64,000 nt of DNA from Hypoxylon rubiginosum. Its lineage: Eukaryota > Ascomycota > Sordariomycetes > Xylariales > Hypoxylaceae. Made by a program: the position numbers and the translations under genes. The notes beneath the pieces are model-generated. The model saw nothing but the letters and a program-made list of their open reading frames with translations. It did not search any database and was not told where the DNA came from. The stretch covers positions 434,001 through 498,000 of the forward strand of contig CADCXA010000027.1 in NCBI GenBank assembly GCA_902806565.1, in the 5' to 3' direction. Positions 12,381 to 22,796 of this stretch are shown in pieces. Numbering within the stretch: the first letter of the stretch is position 1; every line of letters begins with the position of its first letter.

Positions 12381-12640
12381 GACTTTATAGTTGTTAGTGG
12401 TGGTACAACCGAAATCTCCAATCGGCGAGTTCTGGTACTGGAAGCTGGATCTGACCATAGCGGTGACTGGCAAGTCAGGATTCCTGCACTTTGCGTTTCT
12501 TTACACGGAACATAGCTTAACTGAATCTTTAGGACGGGGTCTCGGGTATGCTTTTCCTTGTGTTCTTTTATAGGCACCTGGGCATATAATACTCTGGGCG
12601 GATCGAGGACGGTTGGCCAACAACTCTCTGTAAATACTCG
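12381..12640 (+). pseudogene. Relic of a GMC-family FAD oxidoreductase (N-terminal fragment)
   Basis: One frame reads as a decayed glucose-methanol-choline oxidoreductase start. DFIVVSGGTTE matches the Rossmann DYIVVGGGTAG motif, then VLVLEAGSDHSGDW follows, then LN-stop-IFRTGSR (LNWxFxT in the family), and finally NTLGGSRTVGQQ matches the LGGSSAINxQ signature. The piece between the dinucleotide motif and VLVLEAG is shorter than normal by about 15 residues. In-frame stops lie at 12513-12515 (TAG) and 12522-12524 (TGA, at the conserved Trp). TGG to TGA is a G-to-A transition, and TAG could come from CAG. The remaining 450-500 residues of the family are missing. GMC enzymes are common tailoring enzymes in PKS clusters. 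Confidence 0.75.
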
Positions 12641-13657
12641 AACATTTCCATCCCGCTGCCAACTTCAGCGACTTGGCAGATGCAAAGAAGCACATTTGTT
12701 CTCGTGCAAACACCATGTGACGCCTAGCTGGAACAGTAGGTACGTACTAAGCAGAAATACCCATTCCGGTTTTCAGTTGACTCCGCGTCGTAGGTTTCTC
12801 TCATCCTGCGCACTGACATGTTTTATCGCACTGCTACATGTTACGGGAGGAGGTTAGAGGTATCATCGATATGGATCTACAGACGTACGGCGTAGAAAAC
12901 CTTCGCGTTATGGACTCAAGCGTGTTACCATTGCTTCTCCCGGCAACCTTCAATTTACCGTATACGCACTATCCAGAAAGGTAGCAAATATCATCTAAGC
13001 AACATGTCAGCTTCCGTAGAACGTACGTACTTACTAGTTCTTTAAGCATTATCATTGCGGATGATACTAGAAATAGCGAAGAGCCTCCGTCATAGTACAC
13101 CATGGCCCGGCGTCTCATTATGGCGAAGAACTACGGAATACAATCTCTTGACATGTCGTAGTCTCACCGACCATTTCTTTCTATACTTGCACTTCCTTTG
13201 GCTGCCCGTGCCTTAAAGGGCAAGTCGCTCAATGCGCTTTAGTTAGCGAAACGAGCAGAGGTAGAAAGTTGATCCAAAGTACTTTCGGTACTATGGGTCC
13301 GCCCTATCAAAATTAAGTATTTTCTAACAAAAAGGAGGATCTAAAAATTGCCAGGTAGAAAGTTACCATTTACCAACTTTTAAAATTCTTAAATTCAATA
13401 TAATTATTTGTATGTGTTAAAACAATTTATTTTAAAGTAATGGAAAGGATGTCTCCCTGGATCTCGGTAACCGGATCATAATTTATGTACAATGCACCTA
13501 TCGTATAATCCATGGTGGCTCTCTCACTAGTGTATCCCTTACTTACTTAGACTCCTGAAGGAGTGGCATCCTTCCCTTTCATGATTTTACCTCTTTCAGT
13601 AGCTACCGCCTTTCGCCCCCCCTCTCCGAACACTACCTATCAACTAGAACATTCACG
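12641..13657. other. Intergenic region, no gene seen
   Basis: About 1 kb lies between the GMC relic and the second P450. It is A/T-rich at 13310-13440. I saw no family motif, and no continuation of the GMC gene could be recognised in any forward frame. Confidence 0.55.
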
Positions 13658-15304
13658 ATGTCTACCGACGCCGAATCCAACAGCCCACGCCTACTGAACA
13701 CTACACTGTTGGTTCTGAGTGTTGTATGTATCTACCTAAAGTTCTCACATCCATAGGACTCAAGCTGATTGATCTCAGTACCCTATACTACGCTGCATTT
13801 ATAACGTTTATTTTCACCCCCTCAAAAACATACCCGGTCCGTACAGCTGGTCTGCTTCAAGACTGCCTTTCGTCTATTCCCTCCTTCGAGGCACCATCGT
13901 ACATGATATTGAGAAACTTCATCGAAAATACGGACCAGTCCTGAGGATTGCGCCAAACGAGCTCACATTCGCCCAGCCGGAGGCATGGTCAGATATATTC
14001 CAGCTTCGCCCCGGCCACCAGCAGTTCTTAAAAGACCCTGTCTGGTGGAAGAGACAACCAGGACACCCTGAGTCGCTCATCAGTGCCATTGATATAGATC
14101 CCCATGCTCGTATGCGGAAGGCACTGGCACCTGGGTTTACTCCCCGTGCGCTGAGAGGCCAAGAGCCAATTCTGCATCGATATGTTAATCTATTAGTTGA
14201 ACGCCTATCGGAGCTCATAACCGAGAATCAGGGCACCCGGGGCGTCGAAATCGACATTGGACCATGGTTTAACTTCATAACGTTTGACATCTTTGGGGAC
14301 CTCGGGTTTGGTGAATCATTCGATTGCCTTCGCCATTCGCGTTACCACCCCTGGATTGCTCTTCTCTTCAATAGTGTGAAAGCTGCATCTTTCGTTGCTG
14401 CAGCGAGATTCTATCCTTGGGTAGAGTTTATACTCATGAAGTGCATTCCTCCATCCCTTCGGAAAATGCAACAAGCCCACTACCAGCAAATCGTCGACAA
14501 AGTGCAACGGCGATTGAACTATGAGCTAGAGCGCCCAGATATCATGTCTTACGTAGCTGTAGGAGATGAAGTGGACGGTTTGTCGATTGATGAGACGAAT
14601 GTCACCTTTATGGTATTGACAACAGCTGGAAGCGAGACGACGGCTACTGTCCTAGGTGGGACTCTAAACTACCTCGTCAGTCACCGAGGGAAACTTGACA
14701 TCCTAACGCAAGAGATACGGAGTCGATTTCAACGGGATGAGGACATAACACTAGATGCTCTACGAAATCTCCCATATCTCAATGCTACCATCAACGAAGG
14801 CTTGAGATTATGTCCACCTATCCCTTGGGTACTCCCTAGGCAAGTACCGCCGAGCGGTGATACGGTGTGTGGAAAATGGCTACCAGGCGGAGTGAGTACT
14901 TGACCTTACACGAATTCAATTTATTCTAACATTTCGGACCTCTTAAGACCCCTGTATCTATCCAAGCTTACACGATGAACCGCGATCCGTCTTTGTTTCA
15001 CGACTCCACATCCTTTCTCCCAGAGCGATGGCTTCCCGAGGCAAGCACTGACAATAAGTCCCCTTTCTTCAACGACCAACGGCAAGCAATTCAGCCTTTT
15101 AGTGTTGGACCGCGGTCATGCATGGGTCAGCATCTAGCATGGGCAGAAATGAGGTTGATCCTTTCAAAACTACTTTGGAATCTGGATTTCGAGGCGGTGG
15201 AAGGCAAAACACTGAAGTGGGAGGAACTGAGAACCTTTTTACTCGTCGAGAAGAAACCTATTCAATTGAGGATTAAAACCCGAAGCGCTTTGGGAAGCCT
15301 ATGA
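13658..15304 (+). CDS. Cytochrome P450 monooxygenase, three exons
   Basis: Exons 13658-13723, 13779-14891 and 14948-15304 give 511 residues, and all junctions are in phase 0. The first intron (55 nt) joins a short membrane-anchor exon to YNVYFHPLKNIPGPYSW, the classic hinge of CYP families that include isotrichodermin C-15 hydroxylase and pisatin demethylase relatives. Further landmarks are HRKYGPVLRIAPNEL, the I-helix TTAGSETTAT, the ExxR helix (NEGLRLCPP), FLPERW and the haem loop FSVGPRSCMG. The second intron (56 nt) lies just after the GKWLPGG region. The gene appears intact although both flanks hold decayed genes. It would be ER-bound and need P450 reductase. It is a likely tailoring enzyme of the nearby cluster, substrate unknown. 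The start is chosen because only this ATG gives a hydrophobic N-terminus joined in frame. Confidence 0.9.
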
Positions 15305-16063
15305 GTGCTACTGCGTAAACTTATATCAAACTACCTCTAATCTAGATATGAGTCTCTATGGGATGGACTTAGGAGTAGTAGCAGGAGCACATAATTTCAC
15401 AACAGAGACCCAATCCCAATAGTAAATTTAAACGCCAGGATGCTTGCTGCCTGCTGGTTTGGATGTAAGTGATGAGCGCATATTAGGCTGACCACAGTGA
15501 CTGGTTATCTGGTTCCACGCGCAAGCTGAACGGCATCTTACCAAAGGGCATGGAGCCCCCAGGCAGTGCCAGTGCCTAATCCATTAAGTTGGTTGGGTTA
15601 TACAATTAGTGTTAGGCCTTTAATATGACAACAAGGTGTTATTGGTTGGTGGTGGTATATATATGTAAAGAGGTGTCTCCAACTTGCCGCTTATGCATGA
15701 AGCTGTCATACTATAACCTACAGTTGGCACGCCTTATATGTGGCTATCCAGAGAGACTAAGATCTGAATAGATTGGATGTTTGCTGCAATCTCCCTGGCT
15801 GATTCGGCTGTCACTGGAGGGCTGAAATGTGGGCTGAAATGTTGTTACCCCTTCCCCCCTTTCCTCAACCCCTAACCGAACGTTTAAAGGCGGGTTAGAA
15901 ACTTATCTTGTTTCTTTGTGAACCGCCAACGCTCCTTGTCTTATTCCCGAAGATTACACAGCACAACACGCAGTTCATTACTCTTCAATAGTTTTACCCG
16001 CTCTCCCTTCCCCTACTTCAAACAACCCCTAAGATACCTTAGCGCACCTAATCAATCGTAACC
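15305..16063. other. Intergenic region / leader of the ALDH locus
   Basis: About 760 bases contain a direct repeat GGGCTGAAATGT at 15821 and 15833 and a pyrimidine-rich stretch before 16064 typical of a fungal promoter and leader. No coding sequence is supported. Confidence 0.5.
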
Positions 16064-17371
16064 ATGACCATTCCCTCTCTTAGCTTCGACACTTTCGCCA
16101 ACGTCATCGATGGCAAGCTTATGGAGTCGACCACCACCAGGCGCTCGTTGAATCCTGCTACTCTAGAGGAAAATGCAGAGGCTCCCCTTAGTACTGTCAT
16201 CGACGTCAACAAGGCGGTTCAAGCGGCACAGAAAGCTGCAAAACTATGGGCCGAAACGTCTTGGGATGATCGAAAGGCGGCTCTCTTAAGATTCACGCAG
16301 GCGTTTGAGGAACATAGAGACAAATTCGCCCAAATGTTGAACAAAGAACAGGGGAAGTCAGTGCGTATACCTCTGAAGCATTCATTTGTTTCTCATCTGA
16401 AAGATGCCAGGTTTTCTGGGCCCAACACGAGATCAGTAGGTTACTGCCTTGCAGTTCCTGAAAGGCTTCTGCCAGCTCACAATCGGTGGAGAAACCATCG
16501 AGGACACCCCACAGGGAAAGATCACCGCCCATTATACACCCCTTGGAGTCGTAGCTGGCCTTACGCCCTGGAACTATCCTGTTCTTCTGGCATGCGGTAA
16601 ACTAGGCCCCGCCCTACTAACCGGAAATACCTTCATACTGAAGCCTTCTCCATTCACCCCTTATTGCAGTCTTAAGCTTGCAGAATTAGGCACACAGTTC
16701 TTCCCTCCTGGTGTCTTTCAGGCCTTAGGCGGGGATGATGAATCGGGCCACGCGTTAACATCACACCCCGATGTTAATATGATCACTCTCACAGGTTAGC
16801 GTTCCAGGCCATCTTGTGTCATTCTTATCCCATAGAAACGGTTACTAATACGTTGCAGGCTCCATTGAGACCGGCAAGAAGGTCATGGCAGCCTGTTCGC
16901 CAACGCTCAAGCGAGTTACGCTCGAGTTGGGTGGCAATGATGCGGCTATCGTATGCGCCGATGTGGACCCTGCTACCATGGCGGGGAAAATAGCTCTATT
17001 CGCATTCTGCAACTCGGGGCAGATCTGCACAGCTATGAAGAGAGTCTTTATCCACGAGTCTATCTACGACCAGGTGGTTTCTACCTTGGTCCAGATCGTC
17101 GAGGTGGAGGGCCGGAAGCTCCAGGGTAAACAACACCAATGCTGGCCTTGGCGCCTCTGTGTGGTCTCGGGATGAGGCACAGGCCCGACGAATTGGGGGA
17201 AAGCTTCAAACCGGTAACATATGGATCAATACGCATGCGGAGATCCAACCTAACGTTCCCTTCGGGGGGCAGAAGCAGAGCGGATTTGGATTGGAATGGG
17301 GAGTTGAAGGATTGAAAGCGTATTGCAGCCTTCAAAGCGTATACTCTAGGCCCTATGAGCCAACACAATAG
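16064..17371 (+). pseudogene. Aldehyde dehydrogenase, damaged (frameshift plus internal deletion)
   Basis: Family motifs of NAD(P)-dependent ALDHs appear in order. There is an N-terminal domain to LNKEQGKS, then PLGVVAGLTPWNYPV, TGNTFILKPSPFTP, LTGSIETGKKVM (after an intron at 16795-16858), LELGGND with the general-base Glu, GQICTAMKR with the nucleophilic Cys, and GLGASVWSRDEAQARR...NTHAE...PFGGQKQSGFG. Two defects are visible. After GKS, the 50-nt intron ending at 16410 restores the family-like VFWAQHEI but then runs out of frame; the alternative 79-nt intron (16361-16439) keeps the frame but loses that segment. Near 17115 the sequence jumps, one frame over, from just past the catalytic Cys region directly to the C-terminal NNTNAGLGASVWS, removing roughly 100 conserved residues. 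The enzyme is very unlikely to fold or work. Assembly error is the main alternative. Confidence 0.8.
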
Positions 17372-17681
17372 ATTATTGTAACCATACTTTTGTTTTGCGG
17401 GTTGGTGGTGTACATTTGTTTAAATGGTGTGCCGTCGAAACTGCATGTTGCACGTAGAATCGAAGCAAGGGCATCTAACTCGCATGGCAAGACTACTGTC
17501 GGTGAGCGTTGCCATTGACATCCCTTATGATCTACGAGTTAAGTATTAGAGATAATGAGCTGTAAGTACCTACCTCTTAACTTGTTTGATACCAGAGTGT
17601 AGAGTCCCCGACTGACCTGATTTAATGCATTCTAGGGAATGACATGCGAGGGCGCCTAAGGGGGTTGCAATAAGGCTCTAG
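17372..17681. other. Intergenic region, no gene seen
   Basis: About 310 bases follow the ALDH remnant. I see no motif beyond short low-complexity stretches and the approach to the tandem repeat. Confidence 0.5.
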
Positions 17682-17756
17682 TGTGCTGTAGGGCTTTGGT
17701 GCGCTATAAGGCTTTGGCATGTTACAGGGCTTTGGTATTATGTTATAGGGCTTAGG
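17682..17756 (+). repeat. Degenerate tandem repeat, about 18-bp unit, four copies
   Basis: Four adjacent units end in GGCTTTGG or GGCTTAGG: 17682-17699, 17700-17717, 17718-17735 and a 21-base copy at 17736-17756. The shared core is TGTTATAGGGCTTTGG with a few substitutions. A weaker copy may precede them. It sits at the junction between the ALDH remnant and the broken membrane-protein tail. Confidence 0.75.
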
Positions 17757-17799
17757 CGTCCTATAAACCACTGTAGTTACAGCGGCCTTAGGGCCATGT

Positions 17800-18208
17800 T
17801 TGAGACTCAGATTACGTAATACGTTAAGTGAAACTGAAGAGGCGGGTTGGCGGTTTCTAGGTTATCGCCCATTCTACGAGCCTATTATGCTCTCTGATGT
17901 TGAAGTTATGGTTGGATTCCTGGCAACAACAATTGCGACGTACCGGCCTTTATACCGGCGGATTTTTCAAGGGACGGGCTATTTCAACGCCGGATATTCG
18001 GCGAATAAAAGATCAGCCTTTGCTGACGCCGTTTACAACAGCCAAGATCTCCGGGAACCGAAATCTAGGATCGCAGAGTGGTGAGTTCCAACATGGCGTA
18101 GTTGTGACGGATCAAATCGAGTTGATTCGGCACCATAATGTAGATGGAGCGTGGGTGAGAATCAACGATGATCTCGAGTCTGGATCGGGCGCTGGTGCTG
18201 CGATGTGA
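17800..18208 (+). pseudogene. Tail of a broken rhodopsin-like (PTH11-type) integral membrane protein gene
   Basis: The first frame reads a C-terminal transmembrane segment with the family-like pattern SDVEVMVGFLATTIATYRPLYRR: an acidic/Val motif before the seventh helix and a T-x-RPL end. The following cytoplasmic tail changes frame around 18000-18080 to reach HGVVVTDQIELIRHHN and a stop after 18200. No upstream six-helix part is present, because the sequence before it is the tandem repeat and the ALDH remnant. So this is a truncated, probably frame-shifted remnant and not a gene. The assignment rests on the helix pattern alone. An intact family member with seven exons lies at 31001-32596. 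Confidence 0.45.
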
Positions 18209-18449
18209 GATTTAAATATTGAACTCTACCTTGTTAAGTAAATAGCATGCTTTAATGAATTAAATCCTGCTTACTAATGTCATAATGAGAATTTCCGTTA
18301 GCCCTCAATTCAACCTCTTTGTACCACCAACATGTGTTTAAAGGGGGGATAAGGTTAGAATGGACCGCCCTATCCGCTGCGGCTCACCCTCTCATCCCAC
18401 GTCGTCCTTTTCAACCCAAGGGAATCCCGATTCTATCACGTAACCAAAA

Positions 18450-19430
18450 ATGGGCTCCCAATGGTCCCAGTTCTTCCCACCGAAGCCTACATTTAATGAG
18501 GCAGATGTTCAATCTCAGGATGGCAAGGTCTTTCTCATAACAGGCGGTGCATCTGGAATTGGCTTCGAGCTCGCCAAGATGCTTTACGGCAAGGGCGCTC
18601 GTGTTTACATCGCCGGCCGTTCTCAAGCCAAGGCCGAACAGGCCATCAAGGATATACAGGCGGCAGTATCGGCGCCCACCACGGGTAGTCTCCACTTCTT
18701 ACACCTAGAGCTAGACGACCTGAGCAGCATCAAAGCTACTGTCGAGGCTTTTAAAGCCAAGGAACCCGCGCTACATGTTTTGTGGAACAACGCGGGCGTC
18801 TCAAGACCAGCTCTTGACAGCGTCTCGAAGCAAGGCATAGAGCTGCAGCTTGCGACGAACTGCCTCGGGCCGTTTCTGCTCACCCAGCTGCTCCTGCCGC
18901 TGCTCCAAGCAGCAGCGTCGGAAGAGTCTGCCGTGCCCGGCTCCGTCCGGGTCGTCTGGGCCGCCAGCCAGGCCATCGAGCTGTTGTCCCCGTCCGGGGG
19001 TCTCGTGATGTCGGAGCTTCGCGACCCGCCCAGAGACAGCAGCAGGCTTTACACCAACTCGAAGACCGGCGTCTGGTTCGTCGCGTCGGAGCTCGGCCGG
19101 CGGATGGGGCCGTCCTACGGCATCGTGAGCGTCGCGCTTAATCCCGGAGCGGCATCGACGAATCTTTTCCGACACACGCCGTCGGTCAACTATCTGGCGT
19201 GGCCGCTGCTGCACAAGGCCGGAAAGGCAGCGCTAACCGAGCTCTACGCCGGTCTTTCCAAAGATATCGGCTTGGAGACGAATGGATGCTATGCCATACC
19301 GTGGGGTCGGATATCTACGAATATGAGGCAGGACTTGGTTGATGCGACTAAGTCCGTAGAGGAGGGGGGATCGGGCAGAGCGATTGAAGTTTGGGACTTT
19401 TGCGTGGAGAAGACTCAACAGTATCAGTGA
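18450..19430 (+). CDS. Short-chain dehydrogenase/reductase, classical type
   Basis: A single exon encodes 326 residues. A Rossmann fold with TGGASGIG (about residues 31-38) binds NAD(P). LHVLWNNAGVS is the structural NNAG motif, and YTNSK near 200 supplies the catalytic Tyr and Lys (Y-x3-K), with a Ser about 25 residues earlier in the usual strand (VVWAASQ). VALNPGAAST matches the PG motif after the active site. The length and overall pattern resemble fungal retinol-dehydrogenase/WW-oxidoreductase-like SDRs that reduce ketones or oxidise alcohols in secondary metabolism. GC content of the central part is higher than in the flanks. It is intact, unlike its upstream neighbours. Its substrate is unknown; a role in the left-hand cluster is a positional inference. 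Confidence 0.9.
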   Translation: MGSQWSQFFPPKPTFNEADVQSQDGKVFLITGGASGIGFELAKMLYGKGARVYIAGRSQAKAEQAIKDIQAAVSAPTTGSLHFLHLELDDLSSIKATVEAFKAKEPALHVLWNNAGVSRPALDSVSKQGIELQLATNCLGPFLLTQLLLPLLQAAASEESAVPGSVRVVWAASQAIELLSPSGGLVMSELRDPPRDSSRLYTNSKTGVWFVASELGRRMGPSYGIVSVALNPGAASTNLFRHTPSVNYLAWPLLHKAGKAALTELYAGLSKDIGLETNGCYAIPWGRISTNMRQDLVDATKSVEEGGSGRAIEVWDFCVEKTQQYQ

Positions 19431-19672
19431 GACTGGTAATTGGCTTTAGTTCGTGAGGTTCATGAGAATTACAATGTCCGAGTTTGCGAGTGTTACTGTG
19501 CTGATTTCCTTTTTCTCTTTACCTTACGTCTGGTAGAGATACGTACGAAGAGATACCTAGGTACATAGAGACCTGTAAGCTCCTATATGAAGTCCTCTTT
19601 GCACACAACTCTTGAATATTCAGCTCAAGATGGTGATACATCCTGTCTTATCGATTGAATACAGGTAGGTAT

Positions 19673-20668
19673 CTAAGAGACAGACCTCGCAGTTAGACCG
19701 GTATTCGCTCGCCTTATCGATGTCGTTTCCTTCCAATGTTTAAATCTTTGCTCATTCTTCAACATATGCGTGGTGCTAACCCCATGATTAAACACGACGT
19801 CTGAGAACAGTTTCGGGATGTCCAGACACCATCTTAATCGACCATTGACCCAAATTTCTATGTCACCAACGTTCTCGTATAGTATTTTACCATACTTCAT
19901 TGTTGGCGGGCCCAGATTGAGCAATCGCAGAAATAAAGCTCTGATGAAGTGAGCCAGGTACTCGGCAACAAGAAGACTCTCATCTAAGGTGCCTCGCATC
20001 CAGTCGTAATCGGTGCTAGTTGATGCCGACATATCATCAACTTCCTTGAAATATTGTATGAAAGATGCTAATGGAAGGATGCCCTTTTCGCTCGCCGGTA
20101 AGAAATCTAAGATAAGAGTTTGGACCGTAAAACCTCCGCTGTCGTCATTTTCGTCCACAACTAGCGGCCCATTCCGGAGGAAAGATGCAAGAAGATGATG
20201 GAATAGCCAGACGACTGGCGGTGGTCCAGGGTCCTCGGAGTTGTACAAGTCGTCTGCGTAGTCAATTCGTAGGTGGTCGGGAACATGGAAAATTCGAACC
20301 TGGGTGTATACAGTTCCTAGATTTCGTTGAAGTTTTGGTATCGATAACCACGTTGGCCACAATGATTCGTCCTTCAGGAACATGATATCGAGCATACAGT
20401 TTGGTGAATCGCCTATCCCGCACAATACATCTTTTGCCTCCCGAGAAACCTGACGGCTGACTAACAACAACGGAAGCAGTGGACTCTGAATAGGCCGACG
20501 CTCGAACCAGACGCGGTCCCTAGCCGTAGGTGCTAAGGAATACTGTCGCTCGCAGACCTTACGATCCTCTTTTCGGCATGTTGATGGGTATGGCTGATCG
20601 CGGACCGCGAAGCAAACGAAGGTGTAGATGAGATCTCGTAACTCTCGCGGAAGATGACTAAGCAGCAT
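19673..20668 (-). CDS. Hypothetical F-box-like / LPxELRxxIY fungal protein
   Basis: A single exon encodes 331 residues. The N-terminus LLSHLPRELRDLIYTFV is the F-box-like or 2EXR-like opening common to a large, fast-evolving fungal protein family. LLVSRQVSREAKDVL follows, the second conserved element of that family. The remainder has no catalytic motif I recognise. Some such proteins recruit substrates to SCF ubiquitin ligases, but most are uncharacterised and no specific role is claimed. It converges on the SDR gene. The start is the first ATG and places the motif at the very N-terminus as usual. Confidence 0.75.
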   Translation of the reverse strand: MLLSHLPRELRDLIYTFVCFAVRDQPYPSTCRKEDRKVCERQYSLAPTARDRVWFERRPIQSPLLPLLLVSRQVSREAKDVLCGIGDSPNCMLDIMFLKDESLWPTWLSIPKLQRNLGTVYTQVRIFHVPDHLRIDYADDLYNSEDPGPPPVVWLFHHLLASFLRNGPLVVDENDDSGGFTVQTLILDFLPASEKGILPLASFIQYFKEVDDMSASTSTDYDWMRGTLDESLLVAEYLAHFIRALFLRLLNLGPPTMKYGKILYENVGDIEIWVNGRLRWCLDIPKLFSDVVFNHGVSTTHMLKNEQRFKHWKETTSIRRANTGLTARSVS

Positions 20669-21223
20669 CGTTGAAGCGTGTCGACGCGGAAGTTACAACT
20701 GGAACGCCACCAGTAACCCGAAAAGGACGCCAGTGTCTTGATAGGCGCGAGATGACACAAGTCTTTATTGGCAGATGAAGTTAGGAATGTCTGGTATTTA
20801 CCTGGGTTGCACAGTCTTGAACTGCTGGCTAGGCGCAATCTCAAGCAGCACTCCCGCCCCCAATAATCCTTCTGAATCCTTCCCGATCCGGTAGGTTTCC
20901 CATCGTCAATTGGCGTCCTTAGGTACGTAACAAGGCGTTTTCAAACGGTATAAAACATATAAGAATGCCTATCGTATCGGGATACATTTCCCAATTACGC
21001 CAAACCCGAGGATAACGCCTGACAGGATGGATTAGGTACACGTACCACAAGGAGGCAGACATCACGAATTTTGCGGCGTAATCATTTGGAAGCTTACGAA
21101 CGCTGAGTCAGTCGATCATGTATTTCTGTGTACATACAGATTACCGAAGTAGGCTTCTAATAATAAGCTCTCTAAGGCATCCACCAGGAGCTAAAGAAAC
21201 ACGAGGGTTGCAAATGTTGGCTA
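20669..21223. other. Intergenic region, no gene seen
   Basis: About 550 bases separate the F-box-like gene start from the end of the next minus-strand gene. No motif or splice-consistent ORF was seen. Confidence 0.5.
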
Positions 21224-21836
21224 TCACAGAACCGTTGGTGAGGCACCGGACTCTAGTCGATCGGCTTCTTGGCGGAGATAATCTGCCTTGAATCGCCGAT
21301 AGGCAGTCTCAATCCTGCGGCGTCGAGCCGCGTCTTTGCATATGGCCCGCGACGCCGACCAAGTTCCAAGGAGGAAGCCTAGCTCACCACCCAAAATCGT
21401 CCCGCCAAGGCCAAAGAAGAAATACGTGGCTATGTCGCCCCATCTGCTAGGCTGTATCAAAGGCGTGATATCAGGGATGGCCTCTGCATGTCTACCATCA
21501 GCTTCAAGTCTATTCCAAGGACGGCCTGTGTTGCTGGAGCCGGTGGGGAAATGGTTGCTTACCCTTTCTCCCGTCAGCAAAAATTACGTGCGTCGGCTTC
21601 TCCGCCGCCCGGAACACGCTGAACATGTTGGCACGGACTCGACGCAGCCGAAAGGCGGCGTAGATTCCCAAGCCAAGCCCGACGAGAGTTCCTATGACGG
21701 CTGGACCAGTCACCCTGGTGGAAGCTTTAACGAGCGCATCCCGATCTTCCTGGGTAAGGTCATGTTTCAGATGCTCTTCAGCGAGCTTGCCCAGGTCATC
21801 GTGCCGATCGGACTTACGAAGGGCGGCAAACGACAT
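21224..21836 (-). CDS. Hypothetical two-helix membrane protein, two exons
   Basis: Exons 21563-21836 and 21224-21483 (79-nt intron with GTAAGC donor and TGCAG acceptor) join in phase 1 to 177 residues. Residues about 44-62 (VIGTLVGLGLGIYAAFRL) and about 115-137 (IATYFFFGLGGTILGGELGFLLG) are Gly-rich hydrophobic helices separated by a basic loop. The N-terminus is charged and the C-terminus is basic and probably helical (ARRRRIETAYRRF). The GxxxG-type helices and basic tails resemble small mitochondrial inner-membrane or ER proteins, but I do not recognise the family. The splice choice is supported by frame continuity and by keeping both helices. Confidence 0.65.
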
Positions 21837-22796
21837 CTCGTAGTGAATCCGAATAAAAATTTAGGCGACTCAAGTTAAAAAGAAATTTAGGTACTCTTCA
21901 AAGCTTTCTATCGAGTTCAAGATAGCAGGTCATAATGATCATGACGTAATGACGTAATTTATCGATGAAAAGAGGAGAAGGGGCTAAATAGGGATATAGG
22001 GATATATGGTATAATTTAATAAACCGCACAGGCCATGCCATATCAGGTATTTATGATGAAAACAGAAAATTTTCATTGCCCCCTCAATCCATTCATTTGG
22101 CACCTTTTCACGATGAACGTTCTGACAATGGTGAACTCATATCTTTGTGTCAGTCAATAGAGAATTCTGCTACTGGAAACCCTTCTCGGAACGTCATATG
22201 AACGAATCTGGAAATTAACCATGCCCCCAGGGGCCAGAGTGAGTAATGCTATTTTTCTCAAGTATTTTAACCCCCGACTGTATTCCTTTGACTCTGTTCT
22301 CCCGTATGATGATTACCGTCTAGGCCTGCTTTGCTTGATCTACCGATGAAAAGAAAGCACGATTTATTCAATTTCTGACTGGTTACATTGTCATTTCGCC
22401 AAAATTCTTGTTAAATACAATAAACTCAATTGACTCAACTAACGTGAGGTGAAGGTAGGCCGACACAGCAGCCGTCGAACCGTTCAAGACACATTTATGC
22501 CAATATCCTTACGTAAAATATCCTATTCTTCGCCAACCAAGTTTACGAAGATAAAATAAAATATCAAGTCTGCCGGAAGGTATTTAGTTTGGGATCAGAT
22601 ATAATACAAAATTGTATTGATCGTGGCAGTGTAGAGATTCAGTAAAGAAAGAAATACATAGACTTACTACTGGTGTACTACGGTATTGGTTTTGGGTAAT
22701 AGAGGCACTGCATACGACCCGATTGCCTACCTAGCCTAGCCCGGGGTACCTTGGGTAAGTAACCCACCTACCTGTGTACCCCCTATATCCTCAACT
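21837..22796. other. Intergenic region, no gene seen
   Basis: About 960 bases, A/T-rich, with several CTACCTAG-type short repeats near its right end (22725-22780). No coding sequence is supported. Confidence 0.5.

Noticed and set aside
16361..16439. A simple 79-nt intron as proof of an intact ALDH
   Set aside because: It keeps the frame but removes the conserved AQHEI segment and does not repair the later 100-residue deletion.
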